From an uncultured Candidatus Melainabacteria bacterium (lineage in GTDB: Bacteria > Cyanobacteriota > Vampirovibrionia > Gastranaerophilales > Gastranaerophilaceae): a DNA stretch of 64,000 nt. The DNA lies in the NCBI GenBank assembly GCA_934691935.1, contig CAKUTH010000002.1, forward strand, positions 248,001 to 312,000. The letters are read 5' to 3'. The notes beneath the pieces were generated by a model. That model made no database searches, was not told the DNA's origin, and saw only the letters and a program-made list of their open reading frames with translations. Shown piece by piece: positions 40,591 through 48,841 of this stretch. The position numbers were made by a program, and so were the translations under genes. The stretch's first letter is position 1, and every line of letters starts with the position of its first letter.

Positions 40591-42189
40591 TTATTTAACA
40601 GACATAGCTTTAGGACCTGCGTTAACGATTTCAGCAGGCATGTTTGGATATTTTTGAGCAAAGTTGTCTGCAAACATTTGAGCAAGTTTGTTAGCTTGTT
40701 CATCGTATGCATTTTTATCTGCCCACATACCACGTGCATCAAGCATTTCGTCAGGAACGTTAGGACAAGATGTTGGGTAATCAACATTGAATACGTCGTG
40801 ATGTTTGAATTCAATAGAATCAAATGAATCATTCAATGCCGCTGTTACCATAGCTCTTGTGTAAGCAAGTTTCATACGTTTTGCACCCATAGATGCGCTT
40901 CCGCCTGCCCAACCTGTGTTTACTAAGTAAACTTTAGTTCCGTATTTGTCAAGTTTTTCACCTAACATTTTAGCGTAAACTGAAGCATCCATTGGCATAA
41001 ATGGTTCGCCAAACAATGTTGAGAATGTAGGTTGTGGTTCTGTAATACCTCTTTCTGTACCAGCAAGTTTAGATGTGAAACCTGTTACAAAGTGGTACAT
41101 AGCAGCATTTTTGTCCAATCTTGAAATTGGAGGCAATACACCAAACGCGTCAGCTGTTAAGAAAATAACAACTTTTGGAATTCCGCCTTTAGAAGGAATT
41201 TGAGCGTTGTTAATGTAGTTGATAGGGTAGCCAACACGAGTATTTTCTGTTAAAGAACCGTCGTTGAAATCAAATTCTCTAGTTTCAGGGTCCATAACAA
41301 CGTTTTCAACCAAAGAACCGAATTTGATAGCATTGAAAATTTCTGGTTCATGTTCTTCAGAAAGGTTGATACATTTAGCATAGCATCCGCCTTCAAAGTT
41401 GAATACGCCATCTGGTGACCAACCGTGTTCGTCATCACCAATAAGTTTACGAGCTGGGTCAGCAGACAATGTAGTTTTACCTGTTCCAGACAATCCAAAG
41501 AATACAGCAGTTTCACCAGTTACAGGATCCATGTTAGCTGAACAGTGCATTGGAAGAACGTTTTTCTTAGTCATAACATAGTTCATTGTCGCAAATACAG
41601 ATTTTTTAATTTCACCAGCGTATCTAGAACCGCAAATGATGATTTCGTGAGCTTCGTAGTCGATAGCGATACATGCTTCAGAGTTTACGCCGTCAACTTC
41701 AGGGTCACATTTAAATCCAGGAGCACAAAGAATTGTGTAATCAGGTTGACCGTAGTTAGCTAATTCTTCAGCTGTAGGTCTGATTAACAATTCATGAATG
41801 AACATGTTTTGGCTAGCAAGTTCGTTGATTACACGGAATTTTTGAGTGTAAGTTTTGTCAGCACCAGCAAAACCATCGAAAATAAATACTTCTCTGTTTT
41901 GCAAGTAAGCAGCGATTTTGCCTTTAATAGATTGGAATTTTTCTCTGCTTATAGGGCGGTTAACTTTACCCCAAGCGATTTCATTGTGGATACCGTCAGT
42001 ATCAACGATAAATTTGTCTTTAGGAGAACGACCAGTATATTTACCAGTAGTAACTACAAGAGCACCAGTGTTGCTCAAAGAGCCTTCACCTAAACGTAAT
42101 GCAGCTTCCGTTAATTGAGCAGGTGTCAAGTTACGATATACTGCTTTTGGGGCGATAATTCCCAATTTTTCAATACCAAATGTTTCCAT
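40591..42189 (-). CDS. pckA: Phosphoenolpyruvate carboxykinase (ATP)
   Basis: A 532-residue enzyme that converts oxaloacetate and ATP to phosphoenolpyruvate (gluconeogenesis, or the reverse reaction in fermentation). It has TGKYTGRSPKDKFIV, the kinase-1 motif FFGLSGTGKTTLSAD (about residues 230-245), the metal-binding IGDDEHGWS and EGGCYAKCINLS, and the TENTRVGYPI loop. The length is normal. A strong ribosome-binding site, AAAGGAGG, precedes the ATG. A promoter and a perfect inverted repeat at the likely transcription start lie upstream (42244-42279). Confidence 0.97.
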   Translation of the reverse strand: METFGIEKLGIIAPKAVYRNLTPAQLTEAALRLGEGSLSNTGALVVTTGKYTGRSPKDKFIVDTDGIHNEIAWGKVNRPISREKFQSIKGKIAAYLQNREVFIFDGFAGADKTYTQKFRVINELASQNMFIHELLIRPTAEELANYGQPDYTILCAPGFKCDPEVDGVNSEACIAIDYEAHEIIICGSRYAGEIKKSVFATMNYVMTKKNVLPMHCSANMDPVTGETAVFFGLSGTGKTTLSADPARKLIGDDEHGWSPDGVFNFEGGCYAKCINLSEEHEPEIFNAIKFGSLVENVVMDPETREFDFNDGSLTENTRVGYPINYINNAQIPSKGGIPKVVIFLTADAFGVLPPISRLDKNAAMYHFVTGFTSKLAGTERGITEPQPTFSTLFGEPFMPMDASVYAKMLGEKLDKYGTKVYLVNTGWAGGSASMGAKRMKLAYTRAMVTAALNDSFDSIEFKHHDVFNVDYPTSCPNVPDEMLDARGMWADKNAYDEQANKLAQMFADNFAQKYPNMPAEIVNAGPKAMSVK

Positions 42190-42243
42190 TAATAACCTCC
42201 TTTTTGGTAATAGTATATGGTTTTATAGTATCAATCAATTTTT

Positions 42244-42279
42244 TGTATCCAATTGTGTCATGGATACACTTTTATTATA
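42244..42279 (-). promoter_or_regulatory. pckA -10 box and operator-like inverted repeat
   Basis: TATAAT on the minus strand (42274-42279) is followed by TGTATCCA-N9-TGGATACA (42244-42268). The repeat would cover the transcription start, which is typical of a repressor site. Confidence 0.5.
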
Positions 42280-42387
42280 ACCTTAACAAAAAAATTTTGA
42301 TAATATTAAGAAAAATTTAACAAAACTAGACAAAAAATAGAAGTTTTGCATCAAAATTGTAAAATAAAAATAGAATTGCAAAGTATA

Positions 42388-42415
42388 TTGACAAAAAAAA
42401 TTTATCAAGTAAAAT
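42388..42415 (+). promoter_or_regulatory. tRNA-Ser promoter
   Basis: TTGACA (42388-42393) and TAAAAT (42410-42415) are 16 nt apart, ending 24 nt before the tRNA. Confidence 0.75.
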
Positions 42416-42439
42416 TGAGATACATCCGATAAATTGCTT

Positions 42440-42526
42440 GGAGGAGTGCCAGAGCGGTTGATTGGAGCAGTCTTGAAAACTGTCGTACGTTCACGCGTAC
42501 CGTGGGTTCGAATCCCACCTCCTCCT
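42440..42526 (+). tRNA. tRNA-Ser (anticodon UGA)
   Basis: This is an 87-nt class II tRNA. The acceptor stem is GGAGGAG/CTCCTCC. The anticodon arm is GCAGT-CTTGAAA-ACTGT with TGA at 42474-42476. It has a long variable arm (GTACG/CGTAC) and a T arm with GGTTCGAATCC. The CCA end is not encoded. It reads UCA and related serine codons. Confidence 0.96.
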
Positions 42527-42530
42527 TATA

Positions 42531-42565
42531 AAAACGAGTAGACATCAGTCTAACTCGTTTTTATT
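42531..42565 (+). terminator. Terminator after tRNA-Ser
   Basis: AAAACGAGT and ACTCGTTTT arms, with an inner AGAC/GTCT stem, are followed by TTTATTTT. Confidence 0.85.
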
Positions 42566-42906
42566 TTGCGTGCGTGAGGGGGCGAACACATTTTTTATGT
42601 GGGTTGCGCGAGCGAGCTGAGGCTGGTATAACTAGACACTTAGTTTAATAAATATAATTAGATTCCAAAAAAATAAAGCGAGTATCTTGACTCTACAGCT
42701 ATTGTAAAGTTTATAATAATTATATAGGAATACATTTACAAAAAACGTAGGTAAAGTATATCTGTTTTCTATTTGTCGTGTTCAATGACAATGGTTGCAC
42801 ACGATAGACTAAATGTCAGACATTTCTCATTGTTCTAAATTTACATGTCTGACAAATCATTTTTAAGTATTAAAAATGATATTATATAAGGTTAGCAAGT
42901 TTATAC
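42566..42906. other. Gene-free stretch downstream of tRNA-Ser
   Basis: No convincing gene is seen. The first 55 nt are unusually G-rich for this genome (GTGAGGGGGCGAACAC ... GCGCGAGCGAGCTGAGG). A perfect 10-bp inverted repeat, TGTCAGACAT (42814-42823) and ATGTCTGACA (42845-42854), lies further on. The end of the next gene (minus strand) is within a weak ATAAGGTT/AACCTTAT repeat. Confidence 0.5.
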
Positions 42907-43734
42907 TTAAACCTTATAAGAAAATAATGGTGCATTTTGAACTTCTGCTTTTAAACGTTGTACCATTTCTCTTGGCATATATGTAAGTAAGGTTCCATAT
43001 TCTGATGTATCTATATGTGTGCCCTTGACTCTTGTTTTTGCAATTTGTTCAAAGGTTTTATTAAAATCCTCTCCCCTATACGGTAAAAATCGTTTACCTC
43101 TAAGAAAGTGTGCCAAGTGTGATTGATATGCAGCCTCAGATACAACATTAGGTTCTATACCATGAAGTAAGCAGTGCTGAATAGCAACTTTATCTGCAAG
43201 TTTACCTATTCCTGAATATGTTTTTTCATCAAAATTTTGTAACATATGTACAATTACCCGGTCTCCTTCAATCCCAAATTTAGGGTAATCCTTTAACAAT
43301 ATTCCAGGACGACAAGATGTTCCATTCTTTTTATGGAAATGTTCTTCCAACTGCACAAAACCTATTGGTTTATCTCCATCCCAAAAATTATAAGTAACCA
43401 TCTCTGCATTATCTCTTGTTGCATTTATATTAACAGAGATTGGTTGTTTTTCTACTTCTCCATTTGCATTTTTTACTCGTTTGAATGCAATACTGGCACT
43501 TTCAGAGACTGGTTTTTCTACACCTAGCACCTTTTTTACCTCAGATAGATTTCTAGGATTAAGCTCATCCTTAACCATTTGATATTCAAAGACATCTCCA
43601 GTCATTCCTTTTTTCTTTGCTAAATTAGCAATTTCTTCAAAGTTAGACTTCCCAATCTGTGAACAAACAGTACGTCTATTTGCAATAGTCCAACCATTAC
43701 TTACAATACTACGTAACATAGATATTTTATTCAT
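42907..43734 (-). CDS. Hypothetical protein, possibly a distant GNAT-like fold
   Basis: A 275-residue soluble protein that I do not recognise by family. Residues about 105-235 show a pattern that resembles an acetyltransferase: DGDKPIGFVQLEEHFH, a strand with VIVHMLQNF, then YSGIGKLADKVAIQHCLLHG and SHLAHFLRGKRFLPY. The classic Q/RxxGxG/A loop is replaced by TYSGIGKLAD. This is a remote suggestion only. It stands alone, with AT-rich flanks and no clear terminator. Confidence 0.6.
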   Translation of the reverse strand: MNKISMLRSIVSNGWTIANRRTVCSQIGKSNFEEIANLAKKKGMTGDVFEYQMVKDELNPRNLSEVKKVLGVEKPVSESASIAFKRVKNANGEVEKQPISVNINATRDNAEMVTYNFWDGDKPIGFVQLEEHFHKKNGTSCRPGILLKDYPKFGIEGDRVIVHMLQNFDEKTYSGIGKLADKVAIQHCLLHGIEPNVVSEAAYQSHLAHFLRGKRFLPYRGEDFNKTFEQIAKTRVKGTHIDTSEYGTLLTYMPREMVQRLKAEVQNAPLFSYKV

Positions 43735-44077
43735 AAGTTTTACCTATAACCATTTTCCCTACCTATATATAAAGTATTTTTAATATTAAAAATTGACTAA
43801 TTGTTACAAATTTACAAGAAATTATAACAATCGACATCTGTTTTTGTAGTTACAAGCAAGACATATGATAAAAATTTAATAAAATACTATCACAAAGTTT
43901 AATAAATTTTTACTTTCAATTTGATAATTTGGACAATTCAAATTGAAAGTTTTTGTGAAAGTCAGAAAAAATTTCAATTTTATGTCCAACAATTTCAATT
44001 TCGGCTGTCCAATTATAACAAGCCCTGCTAATGCAAAATATAAATTGGAAAATTTATACAAGGAATGGGAAGCTGCT
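43735..44077. other. Intergenic stretch with a repeat hairpin and a small ORF
   Basis: TTGGACA...ATTGAAA (43929-43948) can pair with either of two downstream segments, TTTCAATTTTATGTCCAA (43972-43989) or TTTCAATTTCGGCTGTCCAA (43993-44012). A 34-codon frame overlaps the second arm. Nothing else is recognised. Confidence 0.45.
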
Positions 44078-44086
44078 TTAAGCTAA
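43982..44086 (+). CDS. Possible small protein (34 residues)
   Basis: A short frame starting MSNNFNFGCPIITSPANAKY and ending with YKEWEAALS. The composition looks protein-like, but there is no ribosome-binding site. It overlaps the repeat hairpin and the last 9 nt of the convergent methyltransferase gene. It could be a remnant. Confidence 0.3.
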   Translation: MSNNFNFGCPIITSPANAKYKLENLYKEWEAALS

Positions 44087-44530
44087 ATTTTCAATTTCGA
44101 GCAATTTTTGCTTAATAGAATTTCCATAAGCAAAACCGCTTAATTCCCCGTTTTTTGAAATTACCCTATGGCAGGGAATAATTATCATAATTGGATTTTT
44201 GTTGCACGTTGAGCCAATAGCTCTTTGTGCGTTTTTGTTTCCAACTGCTACAGCAATTTCAGAATAACTTTTTGTTTTACCATAAGGAATTTTTCTCAAT
44301 TCTTCCCATACGCATTTCTGAAATTCAGTTCCTTTGAATTTGAGTTTTATATCAAATATTTTTCTTTTGCCGAAAAAATATTCGTATAATTGTGTTTTAA
44401 TTTCTTTTATTAATGCTGTTTCACTATCTGATTTATCAACATTTTCAACAAGTTTCAAAGAAATTAAAGCATCTTTTTCGCAAATAATTTCTAAAACTCC
44501 AATTGGCGATTTGTAATAAGATTTTTCCAT
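44078..44530 (-). CDS. ogt: Methylated-DNA-protein cysteine methyltransferase
   Basis: A 150-residue suicide repair protein that removes alkyl groups from O6-guanine. It shows the active-site IIPCHRVISKNGELSGFAYG (Cys about residue 119), the DNA-binding FQKCVWEELRKIPYGKTKSYSEIA, and the arginine finger in KNAQRAIGSTCNKNP. The ATG at 44530 is preferred over a TTG two codons earlier. A TAAAAT box lies 6 nt upstream, so the message may be leaderless. It stands alone. Confidence 0.94.
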   Translation of the reverse strand: MEKSYYKSPIGVLEIICEKDALISLKLVENVDKSDSETALIKEIKTQLYEYFFGKRKIFDIKLKFKGTEFQKCVWEELRKIPYGKTKSYSEIAVAVGNKNAQRAIGSTCNKNPIMIIIPCHRVISKNGELSGFAYGNSIKQKLLEIENLA

Positions 44531-44629
44531 ATACAAATTTTACAACAAACTTACGACTAAAATGTCAAACTCGCGATACTTTATGCCAAAATCCTTGATA
44601 CAAAACATTTCTCAAAATTAAATTTGATT

Positions 44630-44653
44630 AAAAAGGGGCAAGATTGCCCCTTT
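44630..44653. terminator. Terminator downstream of the cupin gene
   Basis: An AAAGGGGCA-AGAT-TGCCCCTTT hairpin is followed by TTTT on the minus strand. Confidence 0.88.
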
Positions 44654-44658
44654 CAATT

Positions 44659-45033
44659 TTAGCACAATTCAGCGTCGCCAAGTCCAAATTGTTCTAAACT
44701 GTTTGATTTTGCTTGAGCACAAATATATTCCAAATCAGTTTTTGCTTCCATTGTTCTTACGGCATTTGGAAGAACTTTTACGCAAGTTCCTTCTTTAACT
44801 TCAACAACTTCATTATCTAGAGTCATTGAACCTTCGCCTTTTAAGAAAATATAAACTTCTTCATTCTGTTTGTGCTTGTGATTGAACGGCAATTTTACTC
44901 CAGCGGGCATTGCACTAACTGAAATTTCACAACTTGTTAATCCTAACAAATCATGCAAAAACGCTTTGCCGTTTTCATAATTTTTGCCTACTTCACTAAT
45001 TTTTCCGATTTCTTCTTTTTTAAAGTTTGCCAT
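44659..45033 (-). CDS. Small cupin-domain protein
   Basis: A 124-residue single-cupin beta barrel. The metal-binding motifs are visible: PFNHKHKQNEEVYIFLKGEG (His, His and Glu) and VLPNAVRTMEA (the usual later His is not obvious). Such proteins can be isomerases, dioxygenases or sugar-binding sensors; the reaction is unknown. The ribosome-binding site is AAAGGAG. A GTTAGA-CA-TCTAAC operator lies 17 nt upstream of the start (45050-45063) and matches the one in front of the MarR gene, so that regulator probably controls it. Confidence 0.85.
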   Translation of the reverse strand: MANFKKEEIGKISEVGKNYENGKAFLHDLLGLTSCEISVSAMPAGVKLPFNHKHKQNEEVYIFLKGEGSMTLDNEVVEVKEGTCVKVLPNAVRTMEAKTDLEYICAQAKSNSLEQFGLGDAELC

Positions 45034-45049
45034 AATGTTTTCTCCTTTC

Positions 45050-45063
45050 GTTAGACATCTAAC
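45050..45063. promoter_or_regulatory. Second MarR operator, upstream of the cupin gene
   Basis: GTTAGA and TCTAAC half-sites are 2 nt apart, the same half-sites as at 45503-45518. Confidence 0.65.
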
Positions 45064-45084
45064 TATTACTGTAAAATTTTTTGC

Positions 45085-45489
45085 TTACATTTTTTGCAAA
45101 AGTTCTTCTAAAAGTTTAACTTCATTTTCTGATAAATTTTTGTTTAACATTTTGTTTAAATTGTTTGAAATTTTTTCAAAAGTCGCTTTAAAGTCTTGAC
45201 CTTTTTGACTCAAAACAATATATGTACAACGATTATCTTTATCAGATGATTCTCTTTTTAAATACCCTAGTTTCTCTAGTTTATCAACCAAGACCGTAAC
45301 TGTTGGTTTTGTTCTATGAATGCAATTCGCAATATCTTTCATCGTCATTTTACCGTTTTTGTAAAGACAAACAAGAATGTCACCATGACTTGGTACAAGT
45401 CCTTCTGCACCATTATTTTTTAATTCTTCAACAATAAAACGGTTTCCTTTTTCATGGATTTTTGATATCAAAGATAATATTGCGCTCAT
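45085..45489 (-). CDS. MarR-family transcriptional regulator (cupin locus)
   Basis: A 134-residue winged-helix regulator. It has the N-terminal dimerisation helix, then HGDILVCLYKNGKMTMKDIANCI, HRTKPTVTVLVDKLEKLGYL and the wing KRESSDKDNRCTYIVLSQKG (residues about 35-105). The N-terminal part is typical of regulators that respond to small phenolic or oxidising compounds, but the ligand is unknown. A perfect palindrome lies inside its own promoter spacer and a second copy lies before the cupin gene, which indicates self-repression and control of the cupin. Confidence 0.9.
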   Translation of the reverse strand: MSAILSLISKIHEKGNRFIVEELKNNGAEGLVPSHGDILVCLYKNGKMTMKDIANCIHRTKPTVTVLVDKLEKLGYLKRESSDKDNRCTYIVLSQKGQDFKATFEKISNNLNKMLNKNLSENEVKLLEELLQKM

Positions 45490-45497
45490 ATAATTAT

Positions 45498-45525
45498 ATT
45501 ATAGTTAGATATCTAACTTTGTCAA
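45498..45525 (-). promoter_or_regulatory. MarR promoter with the operator in the -35/-10 spacer
   Basis: On the minus strand TTGACA (45520-45525) and TATAAT (45498-45503) are 16 nt apart. The perfect palindrome AGTTAGATATCTAACT (45503-45518) fills the spacer. The -10 box ends 8 nt before the ATG. Confidence 0.8.
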
Positions 45526-45649
45526 GAAGTTTTTTTGACTATTATATTTTTTTAAACATGAAAGTGGTAACAAACCCCAACAATACTAACCATTTCCTTA
45601 ATAAGTCAACTTTACATATTTTTTAAAATGTATAAATAACATTATTATA

Positions 45650-46732
45650 TTATTTTGCCATAGATTGGATTGCGGATAGAAGGACGTCATAGTCTAGATT
45701 TTTGTACAAATTGCCATCAATCATATCTTGACGGGTTTGAGCAACTTCTGTCAATTTGTGCAATACTGGCAGGTCAATTTTTTCAGGATTTTCCATTAAT
45801 TTAATTAAATCTTTTTGAAGTGGAGTAAATTCGTTATTTGGTGATAAAACATTAATTAGCATAGAATAGTTTTGTTTACCACCATCTTTAATTGCAAACC
45901 TCACAAGTTTTCTATCAGGATTTTCAAGAACGGTATTGTCTAAACATCCTAATTCAGACATGCTACCATAATTTTTATCACTAAAAGCATGAGATGCCGC
46001 TGTTATTAAATCTTTTTCGTCAGGAAAATTTGACAAATTATCACAATAATATCTTCCTTCTTGCCCTATAGCACCGTCTTTATATCCACCATAATTTCTA
46101 TATACACCAATTACAGGTGATTCTTTTGATAAATCGTATGTATGAGGTTGAATGTTAGAATTTTTCCCAAAAGTGTTTTCTATAGATTCTGTGACAGTAG
46201 CCCCTTTTGTTACTGCAGGGCGGGCATTTGGAAGTTTGTCCAAATGTTGTTTGTATAATTCACCTGCTTTTATGACATCTTTTTGTTCATACGCTTGGCG
46301 AACATCTTCAGGAAGTTCTTTCATCCCTTTTGATAATCCATAATGGTTTTCAATATGATTTCTTACTCCGTCAGCATGATTAAGAGTAGTTTCTAATTCC
46401 TTTAATGCTTCAAGTCTTTCTTTTTTAGGTAATTTAGAAATTTCTTCTAATTTTTCTCCAATTTGAGGTGTTTCAAAATTGAAACGTTTTGAAAGATTTT
46501 TACATGAACTTATTAAAGATTCAATTTGTTCGCCAATATTTTGAAGATTTTTACCACCTTTTCCTTTTGTTGCGATATAAATACCAATAGCTGCGAGGGC
46601 TGTCAAACCAGTTCCAATCGCAATTTTTGCATTTGTACTAATTGGAGATTTTTCTTTAGGTTTGGTTTCCGTTTGCTTTGGTTGCACTGTGGCTTGTGTA
46701 TTTACCTGAATATTTGGTTGTATTGATGTCAT
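45650..46732 (-). CDS. Hypothetical protein with an N-terminal membrane anchor
   Basis: A 360-residue protein. It has a Gln/Thr/Lys-rich N-terminus (residues 1-32), one membrane segment (KIAIGTGLTALAAIGIYIAT, 35-54), a helical region (about 60-150) and a C-terminal alpha/beta part with YDLSKESPVIGVYRNYGGYK. I do not recognise a family. The layout (short N-terminus, one helix, large domain) recalls lineage-specific surface or envelope proteins. Confidence 0.65.
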   Translation of the reverse strand: MTSIQPNIQVNTQATVQPKQTETKPKEKSPISTNAKIAIGTGLTALAAIGIYIATKGKGGKNLQNIGEQIESLISSCKNLSKRFNFETPQIGEKLEEISKLPKKERLEALKELETTLNHADGVRNHIENHYGLSKGMKELPEDVRQAYEQKDVIKAGELYKQHLDKLPNARPAVTKGATVTESIENTFGKNSNIQPHTYDLSKESPVIGVYRNYGGYKDGAIGQEGRYYCDNLSNFPDEKDLITAASHAFSDKNYGSMSELGCLDNTVLENPDRKLVRFAIKDGGKQNYSMLINVLSPNNEFTPLQKDLIKLMENPEKIDLPVLHKLTEVAQTRQDMIDGNLYKNLDYDVLLSAIQSMAK

Positions 46733-46927
46733 AGTTCACCTCATAGTTATTATTATATTAACAACAAAACAGGTGATTAATTTAATTTGCTACTTTTGCT
46801 TTGTTTTTTTACAAATATATATATTTTTCCATAAATTACATCAAATATTTGAAAAAATTTGTTACTGAAGTTGAGTGTTTTTAAAATAAAAAATGTTGCT
46901 TGGATTAAAAGAAAGGACAATTGAATT

Positions 46928-47470
46928 ATGAACGTAGTTGAACCAATTAGAAGTAAAAAAGATTTGAGAAAAATAGAAATGATTTTAAGAAAACAAAGTT
47001 TTAGAGATTTGTTGATATTTACAATCGGGATAAATTGTGGATTGAGAATTTCGGATATTTTGGATTTAGATGTGAGCGATGTTAGAGGGAAACAGTATAT
47101 CAATATAGTTGAACGTAAAACAGGGAAGCCAAAAAGATTTCCGATTAACGCAAAATTAAAACCAATGTTTGAACAGTTTACAAAAGGGCGAGAAACAAAT
47201 GAACCTTTATTTTTATCTATTTTTAATAACAGAATGGAACGCACCCAATGTTATAGAATAATTAATAATGCTTGTAAGAAAGCTGGAATAGATTATAAAA
47301 TAGGCACACATACTCTTAGAAAAACTTTTGGTTATCATAATTATTAAAAGTATTACGATGTTGCGATGTTACAAAAGATTTTTAACCATTCAACACCCTT
47401 TGTAACCTTAAGATATATTGGAATTGACCAAGACATGATAGATGAAAGTTATAATAATTTTATTTTGTGA
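46928..47470 (+). pseudogene. Tyrosine recombinase broken by an in-frame TAA
   Basis: A phage-integrase-type catalytic domain. Arg is in NCGLRISDILDLDV, Lys in ERKTGKPKRF, and HxLR in GTHTLRKTFGYHNY. The frame then meets TAA (47345-47347) and resumes in the same frame with KYYDVAMLQKIFNHSTPFVT and LRYIGIDQDM, which supply the second His and the catalytic Tyr. The upstream product alone would lack the nucleophile. It has no N-terminal core-binding domain, as in short integron-like recombinases. It sits directly before the glycan locus. Confidence 0.82.
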
Positions 47471-47799
47471 TTATAAAAAATCCAACATACTTATACGTTT
47501 GTTGTAAGATTGCTATACCAATGATGAATAATAAATTTGGGCGATTTAATTTTAATGAATGTTAAGCAATTTCAATATAAAAATATTATAATCGTACAAT
47601 TAAAATTCTTTGTGCTACAATATTTTCAAGGTAGAAGTGATGACAATTCAACACAAGTATAAATGAGTTGTAAGATTTTATCTTAAGAAGCAATGTTAAC
47701 GAGAATATTCTCAGAAGGTATAATACGGCGTAAGGGCTAATTTGCCAATAGATTATCATTGTAGAAAGATGAGTATATGATTTCAAGAAGGGGTTTGTG
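47471..47799. other. Upstream region of the surface-glycan operon
   Basis: No gene is seen. A perfect 12-bp palindrome, GAGAATATTCTC (47701-47712), lies just before a TATAAT box (47719-47724). A transcribed leader of about 65-70 nt would follow, with a tiny frame (MISRRGL) and an AGAAGGGG ribosome-binding site before the first glycosyltransferase. No JUMPstart/ops sequence is recognised. Confidence 0.55.
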
Positions 47800-48828
47800 A
47801 TGTCAAAATTTTCTATAATAATACCCGTTTATAATGTAGAAAAATTCTTGCGAGAATGTTTAGATAGTGTCGCGCATCAATCTTTTTCGGATTTTGAAGT
47901 TATATGTGTGGATGATGGGTCTAAAGATAAATCATTGGCAATTCTTCAGGAATATGCAGACAAAGATTCTCGTTTTAAAGTTATATCACAAGAAAATCAA
48001 GGACAAGGGATTGCTAGGAACAAAGCAATTGATATTGCACAAGGAAAGTTTTTGATATTTATAGATCCTGATGATTTTATAGAGCTTGGCGCATTAGAAG
48101 AAATTTATAAAGGTTTTCAGCAAACAGATGTAGATGTTGTGCAATTTGACTATGCAACTTGCAAAGAAAATAGTAAGTATAGTAGAACTAAAACATTTAA
48201 GAAAAATCTAGAAAAAGAGTTTGATTACCCTATAAAAGATGGTCAGATTTATAACTGGAATGATATTAAAAAGAAAAATCTACAAGGGATGTCATTGAAT
48301 ATTTGGAATAAAGCATATAAAACTGATTTTATAAAACAAAATAATATAAAGTTTGCGCCAAATAGAAATGGGGAAGATCATATTTTTTCAATAAGTGCAA
48401 ATTTATTAGCTAAAACGATATTATATATCAACAAAGTTTTTTATCATTATAGAGCGCGATTAGGTTCGGCTGTCAATAAAGCGTCCGACAGTAATTTTTG
48501 TATATTCGACAATATTGAACTTTTAAGGAATTTTTTAATTGCCAATGATTTGTTTGATGAATATAAGGTTAGTTTTGAAGAATATGTTTCAACTGTTTTG
48601 AGTTGGCATTTTGCAAATATTCCTGTTGAAAGTGTTGAAAAATATTTAAGCAAATGCAGAGAGCTTTTAAGTCCAGAAGATTATGAATTATTTATAAAAA
48701 AAACGAAAGACAAATCTTCGATTTTGGAAAGAATTTTTTCGTTGAAAAATCAAAAAATCAATGGGGTAAAAGTAAAGTATTTGACTATTTTAGGACTGAG
48801 ATTTTGTGTTAAAAAACAGCAAATGTAA
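47800..48828 (+). CDS. Family 2 glycosyltransferase
   Basis: A 342-residue GT-A enzyme that adds a sugar to a lipid-linked glycan precursor. It has the N-terminal nucleotide-sugar motif FSIIIPVYNVEKFLRECLDSV, then VICVDDGSKDKS, NQGQGIARNKAI, and the metal-binding FIDPDDFIELGALEEI (DxD as PDD, about residues 86-88). The ATG at 47800 is preferred over a GTG three bases upstream; AGAAGGGG precedes it. It is the first gene of the polysaccharide operon. The sugar specificity cannot be read from sequence. Confidence 0.9.
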   Translation: MSKFSIIIPVYNVEKFLRECLDSVAHQSFSDFEVICVDDGSKDKSLAILQEYADKDSRFKVISQENQGQGIARNKAIDIAQGKFLIFIDPDDFIELGALEEIYKGFQQTDVDVVQFDYATCKENSKYSRTKTFKKNLEKEFDYPIKDGQIYNWNDIKKKNLQGMSLNIWNKAYKTDFIKQNNIKFAPNRNGEDHIFSISANLLAKTILYINKVFYHYRARLGSAVNKASDSNFCIFDNIELLRNFLIANDLFDEYKVSFEEYVSTVLSWHFANIPVESVEKYLSKCRELLSPEDYELFIKKTKDKSSILERIFSLKNQKINGVKVKYLTILGLRFCVKKQQM

Positions 48829-48841
48829 AGTGAGTAATTTT

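Noticed and set aside
42440..42906. Prophage or genomic-island attachment at tRNA-Ser
   Set aside because: No repeat of the tRNA 3' end and no intact integrase is found next to it. The recombinase remnant is 4.4 kb away with unrelated genes between. Only a G-rich patch hints at past insertion.
43876..44061. A 61-codon minus-strand frame upstream of the 42907-43734 gene
   Set aside because: It is antisense to the repeat hairpin and the small plus-strand frame, with no ribosome-binding site and a low-complexity product.
46928..47470. Recoded UAA or UGA codon to explain the broken recombinase
   Set aside because: All other genes in the window end normally at TAA, TAG or TGA with no internal stops, so an altered genetic code is not supported.
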